A stretch of 64,000 bases of DNA from Paenibacillus whitsoniae (GCF_003955665.1 NZ_RXHU01000007.1:62001-126000); one strand, 5' to 3'; shown: positions 46,061 to 56,534, counted from the stretch's first letter. A program made the numbers and translations. The notes: generated from the sequence alone by a model not told the origin.

Positions 46061-46082
46061 GTTCTCGATAGGAGCGATCACC

Positions 46083-47108
46083 ATGTGGCAGCCGGATACG
46101 AGCTTGGAACAGCTCTATGAAGTGCATGAACATAGACGCAGGGAACGTCGGCAAAAAATGGGGGAATCTGCGTATAGCAGCTGGTTGAAGGATCGGTTGG
46201 CGGCATCGCTCCGGATGGAGGTCGAAGAGGAAGAGGCGCTTCGGCCTCTTCCTCTTGAAAGCGCGGAGCTGGAGGATCACATCCGCGAGCGGGTGGAATT
46301 CAGCACGGTGTGGGGCTTGCGCGTTCCGGCTTATGTGCTGAAACCGAAGGGACTGACAGCGCTAGCGCCCGCTGTGCTCGCGATTCACGGCCACGGCTAC
46401 GGCAGCCGGCAGATCGCGGGCATGAATCCCGACGGCTCGCCGCACACCGGCCCGCACGATCTTCACGGCAATTATGCGCTGGAGCTGGTGCGGCGCGGTT
46501 TTATCGTACTCGTGCCGGAGGTGATCGGCTTCGGCGACCGGCGTCTTGCCGCGGATCAGCAAGTCGGCAAGGTCGGCAATTCCTCCTGCCAGACGCTGGC
46601 GTCGCATTTGGCGATGTACGGCGTCTCGCTGGCTGCGCTGCGCGTGACAGAGGCTGTCAAAGCGATCGACCTCTTAGCGATGCTGGAGGGCGTTGATCCC
46701 ACCCGCATCGGCTGTTTCGGCTTCTCCGGCGGCGGCTTGATCGCGGCGTACACGGCCGCGCTCGACGAGCGCATTCGGGCGACGGTGCTGTGCGCCTTCG
46801 CCAATACGTTCAAAGACAGCATCATGCACGTGCCGCACTGCATCGACAACTACTTGCCCGGCGTGCTGACTTACGCCGAGCTGCCCGAATTGCTGGGCCT
46901 CCTGGCGCCGCGCCCGCTCTTTATCGCTTCCGGGGAAGACGACCCGATCTTCCCTGCAGGAGGCGTCAGGAAGGCGCTCGCCTTCCTGGAGGAGCGCTAC
47001 GCCGCGCTGGGGGCGAGTGGGAGCCTCGCCTCCCATCTCTACGCAGGCGGGCATGAAGTGAACGGCAGCCAGGCCTACAGCTGGCTGGCCGGCGCCTTGC
47101 ACGGCTAG
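46083..47108 (+). CDS. Alpha/beta hydrolase, dienelactone hydrolase/acetyl-esterase-like
   Basis: The 341-residue protein has an N-terminal helical extension and an alpha/beta hydrolase core. The oxyanion region is LAIHGHGYGSRQIAG, the nucleophile serine lies in GCFGFSGGG, the acid in IASGEDDPIFP, and the catalytic histidine in YAGGHEVNG. No signal peptide is visible. ATG 46083 with AGGAGCG upstream is preferred over a longer frame that overlaps the dehydrogenase. Deacetylation of imported oligosaccharides or hydrolysis of a sugar lactone would fit its partner dehydrogenase; neither is proven. Confidence 0.82.
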   Translation: MWQPDTSLEQLYEVHEHRRRERRQKMGESAYSSWLKDRLAASLRMEVEEEEALRPLPLESAELEDHIRERVEFSTVWGLRVPAYVLKPKGLTALAPAVLAIHGHGYGSRQIAGMNPDGSPHTGPHDLHGNYALELVRRGFIVLVPEVIGFGDRRLAADQQVGKVGNSSCQTLASHLAMYGVSLAALRVTEAVKAIDLLAMLEGVDPTRIGCFGFSGGGLIAAYTAALDERIRATVLCAFANTFKDSIMHVPHCIDNYLPGVLTYAELPELLGLLAPRPLFIASGEDDPIFPAGGVRKALAFLEERYAALGASGSLASHLYAGGHEVNGSQAYSWLAGALHG

Positions 47109-47114
47109 ACGGCC

Positions 47115-47172
47115 AAGCGGCGGTTCGACGTCTGATCCTAATCGATCAGGCGCCCCGAACCGCCGCTTTTTT
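47115..47172. terminator. Terminator between esterase and mgsA
   Basis: AAGCGGCGGTTCG pairs perfectly with CGAACCGCCGCTT and is followed by TTTTTT. It lies between two convergent genes and can act for both. Confidence 0.85.
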
Positions 47173-47181
47173 CGCTCGATG

Positions 47182-47616
47182 TTAGATGTGTTCCGTTCCG
47201 TTGAGCTTAGCTGTCTCGTATTTATGAATTTCTTCCCGCCAGGAGAGGAAGCCGTTCTCCATCGCGCGGATCAGCATTTCGGCGGTCGCTACATTGGTTG
47301 CTAGGGGGATGCGCTGAACGTCGCAAAGGCGGAGCAGCGCCGTAATGTCCGGCTCATGGCCCAGCGCTGAAATCGGGTCGCGGAAGAAAATCAACATATC
47401 GATGTCATCCATGGCAATCATGGCGCCGATTTGCTGGTCCCCGCCAAGCGGGCCGGAGCGCAGTCGGATCACGTCCAATTTGGCAGCCTCGCTGATGCGT
47501 CTACCTGTCGTGCCGGTAGCAAACAACTGATGCTTCTGAAAAATGTGCCGGTAAGCAATCACAAAATCGACGAGCAGGTTCTTGTGGACATCGTGGGCGA
47601 CTAAAGCGATATTCAT
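47182..47616 (-). CDS. mgsA: Methylglyoxal synthase
   Basis: The 144-residue enzyme shows the complete family pattern: [41 protein letters not shown] with the catalytic aspartate, FFRDP, and [14 protein letters not shown]. It converts dihydroxyacetone phosphate to methylglyoxal, a bypass that relieves sugar-phosphate excess. ATG 47616 follows AAGGAGA. This could help when branched-sugar catabolism floods the cell with DHAP, but no regulatory link is visible. Confidence 0.94.
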   Translation of the reverse strand: MNIALVAHDVHKNLLVDFVIAYRHIFQKHQLFATGTTGRRISEAAKLDVIRLRSGPLGGDQQIGAMIAMDDIDMLIFFRDPISALGHEPDITALLRLCDVQRIPLATNVATAEMLIRAMENGFLSWREEIHKYETAKLNGTEHI

Positions 47617-47898
47617 GGTGATCATCTCCTTAGAATATGTTAGATAATATAACGCGAATGTATCGTTGTGTTCAGGATAACCGAAAACTCTCCTGATTTC
47701 AATCAAAATTTTGAACAAAAAAATCAAAACTTACGAGAATACTGCGTGAATCCGATTGCATTGTGACGCATTTGTGAATAAAAGTGACATAAACATGACG
47801 TGTTTAATTCTAAGAACCCGCCGATTCCGAGCTGCCTTCTTTCTTATCCCTTCGTTCTATGTTAACCTGTTAGAAGTCCTTGCGAGAGGAGAGTTAGG

Positions 47899-48510
47899 GT
47901 GAAGAAAATTTTAATCACTGGCTACCGCGCGTCGGAATTGGGGATTTTCTCTCTGAAACATGCGGGTATCGGGATTATTAAGAAGGCCATTCAGCGACGC
48001 TTGATTCCGCTTCTTGAAGAGGGGTTGGAATGGGTTGTCGTGAGCGGCCAGTGGGGTGTCGAGCTATGGGCGGCGGAAGCGGCGCTCGAATTAAAGAAAA
48101 CCGACTATCCCCATCTGCAGTTGGCGGTGATTCCCCCTTTTTTGGAGCAGGAGGAAAAGTGGGGCGACGATAAGAAAGCCTACTACGCGAATGTTTTGCG
48201 CGGAGCGGACTATGTGAACAGTGTGACCAAAACGAAGTACGACGGCCCCTGGCAGTTCAAAGAGCGGGACAAGTTCCTGCTGCGCAATACGGACGGACTG
48301 CTGCTAGTCTATGATGAAGAAACCGGTGGGTCACCGCGATATATCAAACAGCAGGCGGAGCATTTTGGCGAGCGTCAGACGTATCCCTTGATTGTTATAA
48401 ACAGCTACGATCTCGCGAGCGTCGCGGAAGATGAGCAGGGGGAACTTCCTGCAGACGAAGCGAACTATGATTTGTATCCGGCGGATCAAGGTTACGATGA
48501 TGAAATATAA
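47899..48510 (+). CDS. ypsA: YpsA-like SLOG-domain protein (DUF1273)
   Basis: The 203-residue protein has the YpsA pattern: KKILITGYRASELGIF, the nucleotide-binding glycine region WVVVSGQWGVELWAAEAAL, and KERDKFLLRNTDGLLLVYDEE with GSPRYI. In Bacillus subtilis and Staphylococcus aureus YpsA influences cell division and contains a Rossmann-like SLOG fold, though its ligand is unclear. It starts with GTG (47899) behind GAGAGGAGAG. The acidic last 30 residues are longer than in Bacillus. Confidence 0.85.
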   Translation: MKKILITGYRASELGIFSLKHAGIGIIKKAIQRRLIPLLEEGLEWVVVSGQWGVELWAAEAALELKKTDYPHLQLAVIPPFLEQEEKWGDDKKAYYANVLRGADYVNSVTKTKYDGPWQFKERDKFLLRNTDGLLLVYDEETGGSPRYIKQQAEHFGERQTYPLIVINSYDLASVAEDEQGELPADEANYDLYPADQGYDDEI

Positions 48511-48518
48511 GAAAGTGC

Positions 48519-48545
48519 GGCCGCATCTGTTGCGGCTTTTCCTAT
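48519..48545 (+). terminator. Terminator after ypsA
   Basis: GCCGCA and TGCGGC pair around TCTGT and are followed by TTTTCCTATTTTTC. Confidence 0.7.
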
Positions 48546-48841
48546 TTTTCAGGCCCTTGAAGCGGTATTTAGCGTGAGGTTAATGATAAGATCGCAACTA
48601 GCAGGAGTCGCGGGTTCGATTGTTGAATTAGGATATGCACAAAAGTTGTCGGATCGAGTCATAATTTGATCAAAGTTTGATACTTTAGACCTATGATTTG
48701 ACAAAAAGGGATTGTTTAATTAGGTGAATAGACTTATCATGAAGTAAGGGGTTACATTTTTTTTGTGCATTCGTTGCTATGATTATCCTTTACATACAGG
48801 ATTTCTTGGATAGTCAGAATATTGGAAGAGGTGGCTCATAT
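48546..48841. other. Gap upstream of motA without gene
   Basis: No coding frame with a ribosome binding site is seen. TTGACA at 48698 has no good -10 partner, and no clear sigma-D motif could be placed, so the motA promoter is unresolved. Confidence 0.5.
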
Positions 48842-49636
48842 ATGGAAAAATCATCATGGATCGGAATTGTTCTGGCGTTAATCTCGATTGGCTTCGGGAT
48901 GGTGCTGAAAGGGGCGAGTCTCGCTGCACTGCTCAACCCTGCGGCGGCGCTCATTATTTTTGGCGGGACGACTTCGGCTGTGTTTATCGCGTTTTCATTA
49001 GATGAAGTGAAGAAAATTCCGAAATTGTTGAAAATTATTTTTTCCGAACAGAAGTTCATGCCGAAAAAAGAGTTAGTGGAAACGTTTGTCAACTGGGTGT
49101 CCATTACCCGGCGAGAAGGGCTGCTTTCCTTGGAGAAGCAAGCGGAGGAGCTGCAGGATCCGTTTATGAAGAGCGGCATGCGCCTCATTATCGACGGCAA
49201 TGATCCGGATTTTGTGCGCGATGTGCTGCTTGAAGATATTGCCGAGATGGAGGCGCGTCATAAGAAATATGCGGGAATTTTCACACAAGCCGGTACCTAT
49301 GCGCCGACGCTTGGGGTTCTCGGAGCGGTTGTCGGCTTGATTGCAGCCCTGGGGAATTTGAGTGAAGTGGAGAAACTTGGGCATTTAATTTCAGCCGCTT
49401 TCGTTGCGACGATGTTCGGGATTTTCCTCGGCTATGTGGTGTTTCATCCGTTTGCGAACAAGCTGAAGCAGAAATCGAAGAAAGAAGTGGAAATCAAATT
49501 AATGATTGTGGAAGGGCTCCTTTCCATCCAGTCCGGCGTTTCCGCCAATTCCGTGAAGCAGAAGCTGCTGATTTTCATTCCGAACAATGAGCGCGAAGCG
49601 TTCGAAGAGGGGATGAAGGAGGGCGCTGTGTCTTGA
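48842..49636 (+). CDS. motA: Flagellar motor stator protein MotA
   Basis: The 264-residue protein has four membrane segments (IGIVLALISIGFGMVL, AALLNPAAALIIFGGTTSAVFIAF, and the pair TLGVLGAVVGLIAALGNL and AAFVATMFGIFLGYVVFHPF). The large cytosolic loop contains the charged residues that contact the rotor. ATG 48842 gives the usual MotA length and has GAGGTGGC upstream. With MotB it forms the proton channel that drives flagellar rotation; the genes overlap by four bases (TTGA). Confidence 0.92.
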   Translation: MEKSSWIGIVLALISIGFGMVLKGASLAALLNPAAALIIFGGTTSAVFIAFSLDEVKKIPKLLKIIFSEQKFMPKKELVETFVNWVSITRREGLLSLEKQAEELQDPFMKSGMRLIIDGNDPDFVRDVLLEDIAEMEARHKKYAGIFTQAGTYAPTLGVLGAVVGLIAALGNLSEVEKLGHLISAAFVATMFGIFLGYVVFHPFANKLKQKSKKEVEIKLMIVEGLLSIQSGVSANSVKQKLLIFIPNNEREAFEEGMKEGAVS

Positions 49637-50439
49637 GTAAAAAGAAGAAGCATGAGGATCACGAAGAGCACGTGGACGAATCCTGGCTCATTCCGTATGC
49701 CGACCTGCTGACGCTGCTTCTTGCGCTGTTTATTATCCTTTTTGCCTCCTCTCAGTTGGATTCGAAGAAATACGATTCCATTATGCGGTCGCTGAATAAT
49801 GCCTTTACGGGCGGTGAGGCGCCGTTCGCAGTTTCGAATCTCATCCCGATCAACGATGCGGCGAACTCGACGAAAAACAACAACAGCAATCAGAATCCGC
49901 CGACCAAGCAGGAATCGCATGTGGACAGTCAATTGGCCGCCAAGCTGCAAAAGGAAGAGAAAGATTTACAAGAGCTCAAGAAGAGCATGGATGCATTTAT
50001 TAAGGAGAATGGGTTGACCGAGCAGTTGACGACGAAGCTGGATCAGGATAAATTAACGATTACAATCAGCGATAAAGCGCTGTTCGACTCGGGCTCCGCA
50101 ACAATTAAGCCGGAATCGCAGCAAATTGCGGCAAATATGAGCAGCTTGCTGGCGCAATACCCGAACTATCAAGTTGAGGTGGCGGGGCATACGGACAACA
50201 TTCCGATCAAGCGCGCCGATTTCGAAACGAACTGGGATCTCAGCGCCAAGAGGGCCGTCAATTTTATGAAAATTTTGCTGGTGAATCCCCAACTGCAGCC
50301 TTCGTTGTTCTCCTCCATCGGCTTCGGTGAATATCGTCCAGTGGCCGACAACGCGACGCTGGAGGGCCGGGCGAAGAACCGCCGGGTCGAGGTCAGCATC
50401 CTGCGCAGCATAAAAGCCCGTGATGCGATTGTACAATAA
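49633..50439 (+). CDS. motB: Flagellar motor stator protein MotB
   Basis: The 268-residue protein has a basic N-terminus, one membrane helix with the proton-carrying aspartate D24 in IPYADLLTLLLALFIILFAS, a linker rich in Asn and Lys, and an OmpA-type peptidoglycan-binding domain (VAGHTDNIPI, NWDLSAKRAVNFM, KNRRVEV). It anchors the MotA ring to the wall. It starts with TTG overlapping the motA stop, showing translational coupling. Confidence 0.92.
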   Translation: MSKKKKHEDHEEHVDESWLIPYADLLTLLLALFIILFASSQLDSKKYDSIMRSLNNAFTGGEAPFAVSNLIPINDAANSTKNNNSNQNPPTKQESHVDSQLAAKLQKEEKDLQELKKSMDAFIKENGLTEQLTTKLDQDKLTITISDKALFDSGSATIKPESQQIAANMSSLLAQYPNYQVEVAGHTDNIPIKRADFETNWDLSAKRAVNFMKILLVNPQLQPSLFSSIGFGEYRPVADNATLEGRAKNRRVEVSILRSIKARDAIVQ

Positions 50440-50444
50440 AAGTA

Positions 50445-50490
50445 AACCCCACGGGGCTAAGCGAACTTTCTCGCTTGGCTTTGTGGGGTT
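50445..50490. terminator. Bidirectional terminator between motB and the chemoreceptor gene
   Basis: AACCCCAC and GTGGGGTT are the outer arms of a long stem with inner pairing GCTAAGCGA/TCGCTTGGC. It serves both convergent genes. Confidence 0.8.
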
Positions 50491-50499
50491 ATCTGTGTT

Positions 50500-52455
50500 T
50501 TACCTCGATTTCACTAACTCGCGTTCAGGGGCCTCCGTTTTCGCGGGCTCCGTTTGAGACACCTGCGGCTCCGCAGTTCGGGTAGGCGAGGCTTCTTCCA
50601 TCATAGCCGGCTCCTGCACAGCGTTCTGCGGCGTATCCGCAGCGAGGTCCTCATTCTCTAAAGTCATTACTAATAATTCTTCTATCTCCGGAAAAGCTTG
50701 CTTCGTTGGAACAGCTTCCGCTTCATCGTATTCCGCCGCAATCTGGAACTTGCTGATCTCGGTAAACAACCGCTGCGCCAACGCCAAAATATCATCGGAC
50801 TGCTCCGCAATGCGTCTGACCGAGGAGTCCTGCTCGATGCTCGTCGAGTTGACTTCTTCGACGCCGGCGGCTGTTTCCTGCGCAATGGCCGCCAGGAATT
50901 GAACCGAATCGACGAGCTGGACGTTCCGGGACTGCACATTTTCAATCTTTTGATGGATATGTTCGATTTGTTCCTTAATGCCTCTCGTCGAGCGCTCAAT
51001 GCTGTTGAAGGAGCCGAACGTTTCTTCCACGTGGCCGCTTTGCGTCATCGCGGACTCGTGCGCAGCGCCCAGCGAAAGCTGCAGCTCTTGAATTTGCTTC
51101 TGCAGCGTGCCGATGATCCCGCTGATCGTCTTGGACGATTCGTTCGTCTGCTGCGACAGCTGGCGAATCTCATCGGCGATGACCGAGAAGCCGCGGCCGT
51201 GGCTGCCTGCCCGCGCGGCTTCGATGGCCGCATTCAACGCAAGGACGTTCGTCTGCGTGGAAATTTCTGTGATCGAGCGGATGATGACGCCGATCTGCTT
51301 GGAGCTGGTGCCGAGCGTCTGCATGGCGCCGTTCACTTTGTGCAGCAGCAGCTGGGACTCGGCAGTCGACGCTTTCAAGGCGGTCACGGAGCTGACCCCT
51401 TGCTGGGTGCCGACAGCCGCTTCTTCGCTGCTGCGCAGCATGTCGTTCGTATACGCGGTAATGTCGCGGATTTCTTCTTCAAGCTCGGCCATGATGGCCG
51501 AGCTTTGTTCGGTTTTGCTCGCCTGCTCGTCCGCACCGGCTGAAATTTCCTGAATGGCTTTGATGATATCCGTATTGGCAGCGGCCGTCAGCTGTGAGAA
51601 CCTGTGGAACTCGTGCGAATGCTCCGCGAGGGAAGAAGCGATCGCTTGCGTTTCGCCGAGCATATGACGGACTTGAGCAATCATATGATCGAAACTATTG
51701 CTGAGCTGTCCCAACTCGTCCCTGGACGTCGAGTTAATCGTATGCGTCAGATCGCCTGCGGCAATGCGGGCAACGGCCTTTTGCAACCTGTGAATCGGAC
51801 GTGTAAAGGATGTGATAATTAGGAAGGCAATAACGACCGTCATCAGGAAGACGACACCGAAAGCAGCGAGCATAATGTTGCGGCTGTCATCGAGTGCCTT
51901 GGCCGAATCGGCAATGGCGGCGTCGGCGGCGTCGGCATAGGTGACGTAGAACTTATCGACCAGTTCGAAGATCGTATTTTTTAACGTCTGCGATTCATTG
52001 TATAAGTATTGAAGATTGATTTCGAGGTCAGTCGGCTTCATGCCCGAATCTTGAATCATTCTGGCTGCGGTATCGAAATTGTTGATATAGTCGACCGTCG
52101 ATTGAATTAATTTGCTGCGCCATACGAGCTGCTCGGGGGTCGAGGCGGTGTCACCAATCTGTTTTATGTAATCATTGAACTGTGTGCGGTTGCCGTTATA
52201 TCTCACTACGAAAACAGGGTCCTTGGAGATTTCAAGCCCCGAAGCAATGATGTTTAACTCCTGCACCATATTTTTTAACTCAAGTGCTAGCACTTTCAGT
52301 TCGACTTTTTCATTTTGCTCCGCCATATGCTGTTTGATCTGGGTGACTTGATGCAAGTTAAACAAGGCGACGGCTAAAAAAATGAGAAGTACACTGCTAA
52401 AACTGGCAATCAGTCTTGCACGCATCGACACATGAGTCATTAGTCTCTTTCGCAT
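50500..52455 (-). CDS. Methyl-accepting chemotaxis protein
   Basis: The 651-residue receptor has an N-terminal membrane segment ([22 protein letters not shown]), an extracellular four-helix-bundle-type sensor of about 150 residues, and a second membrane segment ([22 protein letters not shown]). A HAMP domain ([18 protein letters not shown]) and the MCP signalling hairpin with the tip [20 protein letters not shown] and [20 protein letters not shown] follow. A Pro/Glu/Thr-rich 80-residue tail follows the signalling domain and is unusually long. ATG 52455 with AGGAGGGAAAAT upstream is chosen. The ligand is unknown. Confidence 0.92.
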   Translation of the reverse strand: MRKRLMTHVSMRARLIASFSSVLLIFLAVALFNLHQVTQIKQHMAEQNEKVELKVLALELKNMVQELNIIASGLEISKDPVFVVRYNGNRTQFNDYIKQIGDTASTPEQLVWRSKLIQSTVDYINNFDTAARMIQDSGMKPTDLEINLQYLYNESQTLKNTIFELVDKFYVTYADAADAAIADSAKALDDSRNIMLAAFGVVFLMTVVIAFLIITSFTRPIHRLQKAVARIAAGDLTHTINSTSRDELGQLSNSFDHMIAQVRHMLGETQAIASSLAEHSHEFHRFSQLTAAANTDIIKAIQEISAGADEQASKTEQSSAIMAELEEEIRDITAYTNDMLRSSEEAAVGTQQGVSSVTALKASTAESQLLLHKVNGAMQTLGTSSKQIGVIIRSITEISTQTNVLALNAAIEAARAGSHGRGFSVIADEIRQLSQQTNESSKTISGIIGTLQKQIQELQLSLGAAHESAMTQSGHVEETFGSFNSIERSTRGIKEQIEHIHQKIENVQSRNVQLVDSVQFLAAIAQETAAGVEEVNSTSIEQDSSVRRIAEQSDDILALAQRLFTEISKFQIAAEYDEAEAVPTKQAFPEIEELLVMTLENEDLAADTPQNAVQEPAMMEEASPTRTAEPQVSQTEPAKTEAPERELVKSR

Positions 52456-52779
52456 ATTTTCCCTCCTATATATAGACAAGAATAGACAAAACCATCGTCT
52501 ATCTACGATTAATATATAGGTCTTCTATTAACTAAAGCGTCGAACTTTGTAAATGGTTTGTAAATGATATTTGTATGAAAGAATCGTAAAGAAATAAATG
52601 GCAACATAAAAAAACACATCCCATATATTTGGATTTAATGGGAAAATAATCGAATGATTTGGAAAGTTGGTGGTAAAATGTTGAATGTTATTTAGTTGTT
52701 AGTCGTATTGAATTTACAGTTCTTTATTCTGTAAATGAAGAGCGCATAATTGATTAATCATTTTGAAAGGGGTACCCAA
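52456..52779. other. AT-rich gap between the chemoreceptor and RHS genes
   Basis: About 320 bases without a gene. The AT content rises sharply toward the RHS locus, marking the left edge of a compositionally distinct block. No clear promoter for either gene could be placed. Confidence 0.5.
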
Positions 52780-53322
52780 TTGCTAAAATTTAAATCACCA
52801 AATTTGAAATTTGTCACGGTACTAGCATTAGTTTCAATAATATGTACAAATGGGTGGGCTTCAACAGTTGCTGCAGCTTCAGTGGAATCAATGAAAGCGC
52901 TTCCCAATATCATTGACAGCAGTGGTAATACGCAACAGTTGCTCAATAGGGTTACCGGCAATGTGTACGGCAGCCAAACAAAGAATCAAATCGTTCGTGA
53001 GGTCGTGGAACAACGAACTTCAAAGAGTAAGCATTTTTTACTTGCCGATGGAAGTTATCAGGCTCAGATTTCATTGAAAGATGTGCACTATGAAGATGAG
53101 AACGGGCATTGGCAGGATATTAAGACAGATCTCATCGACGAAGCCGATCTGGATGTTGCGACGGTTGCTTTATCCAAGGCGTCTGCGAAGGAAGTCAAGC
53201 AGCTTGCTAAGGATAACAAAGATAAGAAGAGCAAGAACCAGTTGGATAGAAGCCAGACGTCGTATCGAGCACTTCAAATTCCCTATGACGTCAAAATACC
53301 AAAACAATGGAAGCAAGGATAA
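52780..53322 (+). pseudogene. N-terminal fragment of a secreted RHS/WapA-like protein
   Basis: The frame encodes a signal peptide (VTVLALVSIICTNGWASTVAAA) and the start of a WapA/RHS-type precursor (TSKSKHFLLADGSYQAQISLKDVHYEDENGHWQDIKTDL, the last part continuing into the mature region). It ends prematurely after VKIPKQWKQG. In intact relatives more than a thousand residues would follow before the RHS repeats. The downstream frame continues out of phase from inside the RHS core, so an internal deletion with frame loss is inferred. TTG 52780 with AAAGGGG upstream is the likely start. Confidence 0.7.
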
Positions 53323-56300
53323 ATACCTGTTATGACATCATTGACTCTAATGCAGCAATAACTTCGAGTTGTACAGGGGGAAGTACGCCTCTGATCGGCA
53401 AGGTTCAGAAGATAACAACTACCAAGGCATTAGAAGGCGGGAAGACTTCCAGATCTGTAACAATATTTGAAGCCGATACGAGATATGCCTATCCCGGAAA
53501 ACTCGAAACGAATTTCAATACAATTAATGAAAGTGGACAACCCATAACGCAGACCGTATCAACATTTATGACGTATTATATGGGGACGGGGTTATTAAAG
53601 GATAGGACCGATGGAGCGAATAATCGTACTTCCTACGTGTATGATTCGCTGGGACGTCTAACAGAGACCAAATACCCTATGTTTACAAATCTGAATGGTC
53701 AGCAATACGATGTTTCCGATATTATAACTTATGGGAATTACTATATTCCTAGCTACTACGACCCTACGAATACTGGAATTTATAGTATATATATATATGC
53801 TTATCGCAAATATACGCAGAAATCCAATAATGTAGTGAGCTATCTAAATCAACAGGAAGATTACTATGATGGCTTGGGCAACCTGCGTTTAAGTACTTTC
53901 TGGGATCCGGGCGCTATTACTTGGAAGTACTCACAATATCACTATGATGACATGTCGCGCGTAACGTACATGGCGGACCCCTTGATGAATACAACGACGG
54001 CATCCTATGACAGCTGGGGAAGACAAAATGAAGTTATTGATTCATACGGTAATCTCTATGAAACGGAATATAATCTAAAAGCTCGCCGCACAAGCCGTTA
54101 TTTTGTGGCTTCGACAGATGTAAATACATATCGTAAAAATCCTGTACTTAATAATCTGAAGACAAGTTATTCCGAGCAAGATGCTGACCAGTGGGGGCGT
54201 ATTTTAACGACTCGTGTGTATAAAGATTGGCCGAATCAGAATCAACCTCTAACAGAATCATGGACGTATGATACTGTAGGAAATGTTCTGACTTACACAG
54301 ACCCTAATAAAAACTACAATAGCGATGGTGTGACCAAGAAACTTACCTATGATGTCTTGAACAGACTAGTTACTTACAAGGATGCGTTGGGACAACTGAG
54401 CAACTATTCGTATGATGCTGGAGGAAATCTGCAACAAATTTCGATGCAGAGTACTCCGACTGGCCCATCAACTGTACTAAATACGAAACAATTCAACGAA
54501 GTAGGGGGATTAACTCAAAAAACAGATCCTGCCAACCTGAGCGAAACCTATACGTATAATAACTTAGGCCAGTTGTATAAGTATGTGGATCGTAATAAAA
54601 CTACTTTTACGAATCAATATGATGAACAGAATCGATTGAGGGTCAGTTCGATCACAGCGAATGGAACGACGCTTACAAGCAAATCAATTGTTGGTAGCAA
54701 TGGAATTATGTATGATAAGGCTGAGACCTATTTAAATGGAGTAAGTACAGCAAGTATGACTTCAGGTATGGATACGATGAAAAGGTTAACGTCACTCAAT
54801 ACGACAGCAACTAATTATAGTTCAAGTCTGTCGCTTGCCTATGATGCTAATAGTCGTATGACCAAACAAACGAATAATCTGACAGGTTACAATGTTAACT
54901 ATCACTACGACAAGCTTCGCATGGATAGCGTGCAGATGAATGGGCTTTCGACACCGAATACCGCGGCAAGTGTCAATGCTATCTATGACTATTATGCAGA
55001 TGGCCAGATAAAGAGCATTATGTATCCTGTATTAGCCGATGGAACTGTTCTAAAAACGGACTACACGTATAACACGCTGAAGCGGTTGGCAAGTGTGACG
55101 AACATGAAAGGAACCAACGTTCTTTCTACTTATTCTTATCTGTATGATGATAATGGCAACATTACTTCCAAAACAGAGACTGTAAATACTGTATCTTCGA
55201 CAACAAGTTATACCTATGATGCACTAAACCGATTACTTACCATCTCTAGGCCAGACGGAAGTACGGCGAGTTATACCTATGATTTGAAGGGTAATCGAAT
55301 GACTTTGCAAGATAATACGCAGAACTTCCCGATGACTGACATTAGTTATACGTACGATCTACTGAATCGACTGAGCAGTGTTATCTATGGTTCCATGACA
55401 ACGTCGTTTGCATATGCGCCCAACAACTTGCGGTATAAAAAGACGTCAGGAACACAAACGATTCAGTATCAGTACGACGCATCAGGGAATGTCATTTCTG
55501 AGAGTAATGGTAGCAACCTGATTACGGCCAATTACATTCGAGGCGATCGCTTATTAGCGAAAAAAGATGTAAGTACGGGTCAAATGTATTATTATTTATA
55601 CAATGGTCATGGGGATGTCACTCAGATTGTTGACACAAACGGAATTATTGTAAACAATTACCAGTACGATGAGTGGGGAAACATAACAAGCCAAACTGAA
55701 GGGATTGCCAACTCATTCAAATATGCTGGAGAGCAGTATGATACGGAGACTGGACTGTACTACTTGCGGGCGCGTTACTATGATCCAAGTGTAGGCAGGT
55801 TTATAAATGAGGATACGTATGAAGGGCAGATTGATAATCCGCTGAGCCTTAACCTTTACACATACGTGCATAATAATCCGTTGACAAACGTTGACCCCAC
55901 AGGACATTGGTGTACGGCAGTAGTTAATGGAACGACTTACTCACATCCAGGCGGTTGTAATGATGGTTCAGGTGATATGAATGGTTCAAGGACGGATGGA
56001 TCTGGTTATTCAAAAGACGCAGTCCATAACGGTGATTATTACTATGACGACGATGGGAACCTACAGCAATATTTCATACCAGGCGCTCCTCATATTTCCG
56101 ATCCTTCTGGCATTTCTCAAGTAGTTGTAGGTTGTGCTTATGATAGTGAATGTGCGGGATTTGTGAGTGGTGGAATTGCTAGCACTGGTGTGGTCGTAGA
56201 AGGAGTTAAAGATGGTGCAATAGCAGTTGGTTCTAGTGTTAAAAAATTGTGGGATTGGGGCAAAGATGCAATATCTGACTTGCGTTCTAAGGAACCAGTG

Positions 56301-56534
56301 GGTAAACCATTCGATCCTGATGGACCAACGGTTCAAATAGGGGTTGACCCACGAACGTTAATACCGGATAAAGATTTAAGTAAATTGTCAGAACAAAGGC
56401 TACAGAACGCCGTAGAATTTGGAGGAGACCACCCGATTAAAGTTGATAGAAATGGAGTTGTTCAAGATGGACATCACAGACTATTAGATGCGATTAGAAA
56501 TAACAAACCAGTAGATGTACAAATTGGATATTAA
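53307..56534 (+). CDS. RHS-repeat polymorphic toxin, N-terminally truncated, ParB-like C-terminus
   Basis: The 1075-codon frame is full of YD/RHS repeats (YDSLGRLTETKY, YDALNRLLTISRPDGS, YTYDLKGNRM). It ends the core with the canonical YLRARYYDPSVGRFINEDTY and NNPLTNVDPTGHW, after which a variable 208-residue tail begins. The last 70 residues (PRTLIPDKDLSKLSEQRLQN, then PIKVDRNGVVQDGHHRLLDA, NKPVDVQI) resemble the ParB N-terminal fold, a known toxin-type domain in polymorphic toxins. ATG 53307 lacks a ribosome binding site and lies inside the previous fragment, so expression is doubtful. Codon use is AT-rich, unlike the neighbours, consistent with horizontal transfer. Confidence 0.72.
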   Translation: MEARINTCYDIIDSNAAITSSCTGGSTPLIGKVQKITTTKALEGGKTSRSVTIFEADTRYAYPGKLETNFNTINESGQPITQTVSTFMTYYMGTGLLKDRTDGANNRTSYVYDSLGRLTETKYPMFTNLNGQQYDVSDIITYGNYYIPSYYDPTNTGIYSIYIYAYRKYTQKSNNVVSYLNQQEDYYDGLGNLRLSTFWDPGAITWKYSQYHYDDMSRVTYMADPLMNTTTASYDSWGRQNEVIDSYGNLYETEYNLKARRTSRYFVASTDVNTYRKNPVLNNLKTSYSEQDADQWGRILTTRVYKDWPNQNQPLTESWTYDTVGNVLTYTDPNKNYNSDGVTKKLTYDVLNRLVTYKDALGQLSNYSYDAGGNLQQISMQSTPTGPSTVLNTKQFNEVGGLTQKTDPANLSETYTYNNLGQLYKYVDRNKTTFTNQYDEQNRLRVSSITANGTTLTSKSIVGSNGIMYDKAETYLNGVSTASMTSGMDTMKRLTSLNTTATNYSSSLSLAYDANSRMTKQTNNLTGYNVNYHYDKLRMDSVQMNGLSTPNTAASVNAIYDYYADGQIKSIMYPVLADGTVLKTDYTYNTLKRLASVTNMKGTNVLSTYSYLYDDNGNITSKTETVNTVSSTTSYTYDALNRLLTISRPDGSTASYTYDLKGNRMTLQDNTQNFPMTDISYTYDLLNRLSSVIYGSMTTSFAYAPNNLRYKKTSGTQTIQYQYDASGNVISESNGSNLITANYIRGDRLLAKKDVSTGQMYYYLYNGHGDVTQIVDTNGIIVNNYQYDEWGNITSQTEGIANSFKYAGEQYDTETGLYYLRARYYDPSVGRFINEDTYEGQIDNPLSLNLYTYVHNNPLTNVDPTGHWCTAVVNGTTYSHPGGCNDGSGDMNGSRTDGSGYSKDAVHNGDYYYDDDGNLQQYFIPGAPHISDPSGISQVVVGCAYDSECAGFVSGGIASTGVVVEGVKDGAIAVGSSVKKLWDWGKDAISDLRSKEPVGKPFDPDGPTVQIGVDPRTLIPDKDLSKLSEQRLQNAVEFGGDHPIKVDRNGVVQDGHHRLLDAIRNNKPVDVQIGY

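Noticed and set aside
44864..46084. 406-codon frame antisense to the Gfo/Idh/MocA gene
   Set aside because: Its sense partner has full family motifs and a ribosome binding site; the antisense frame is rich in His, Arg and Val as typical mirror frames are.
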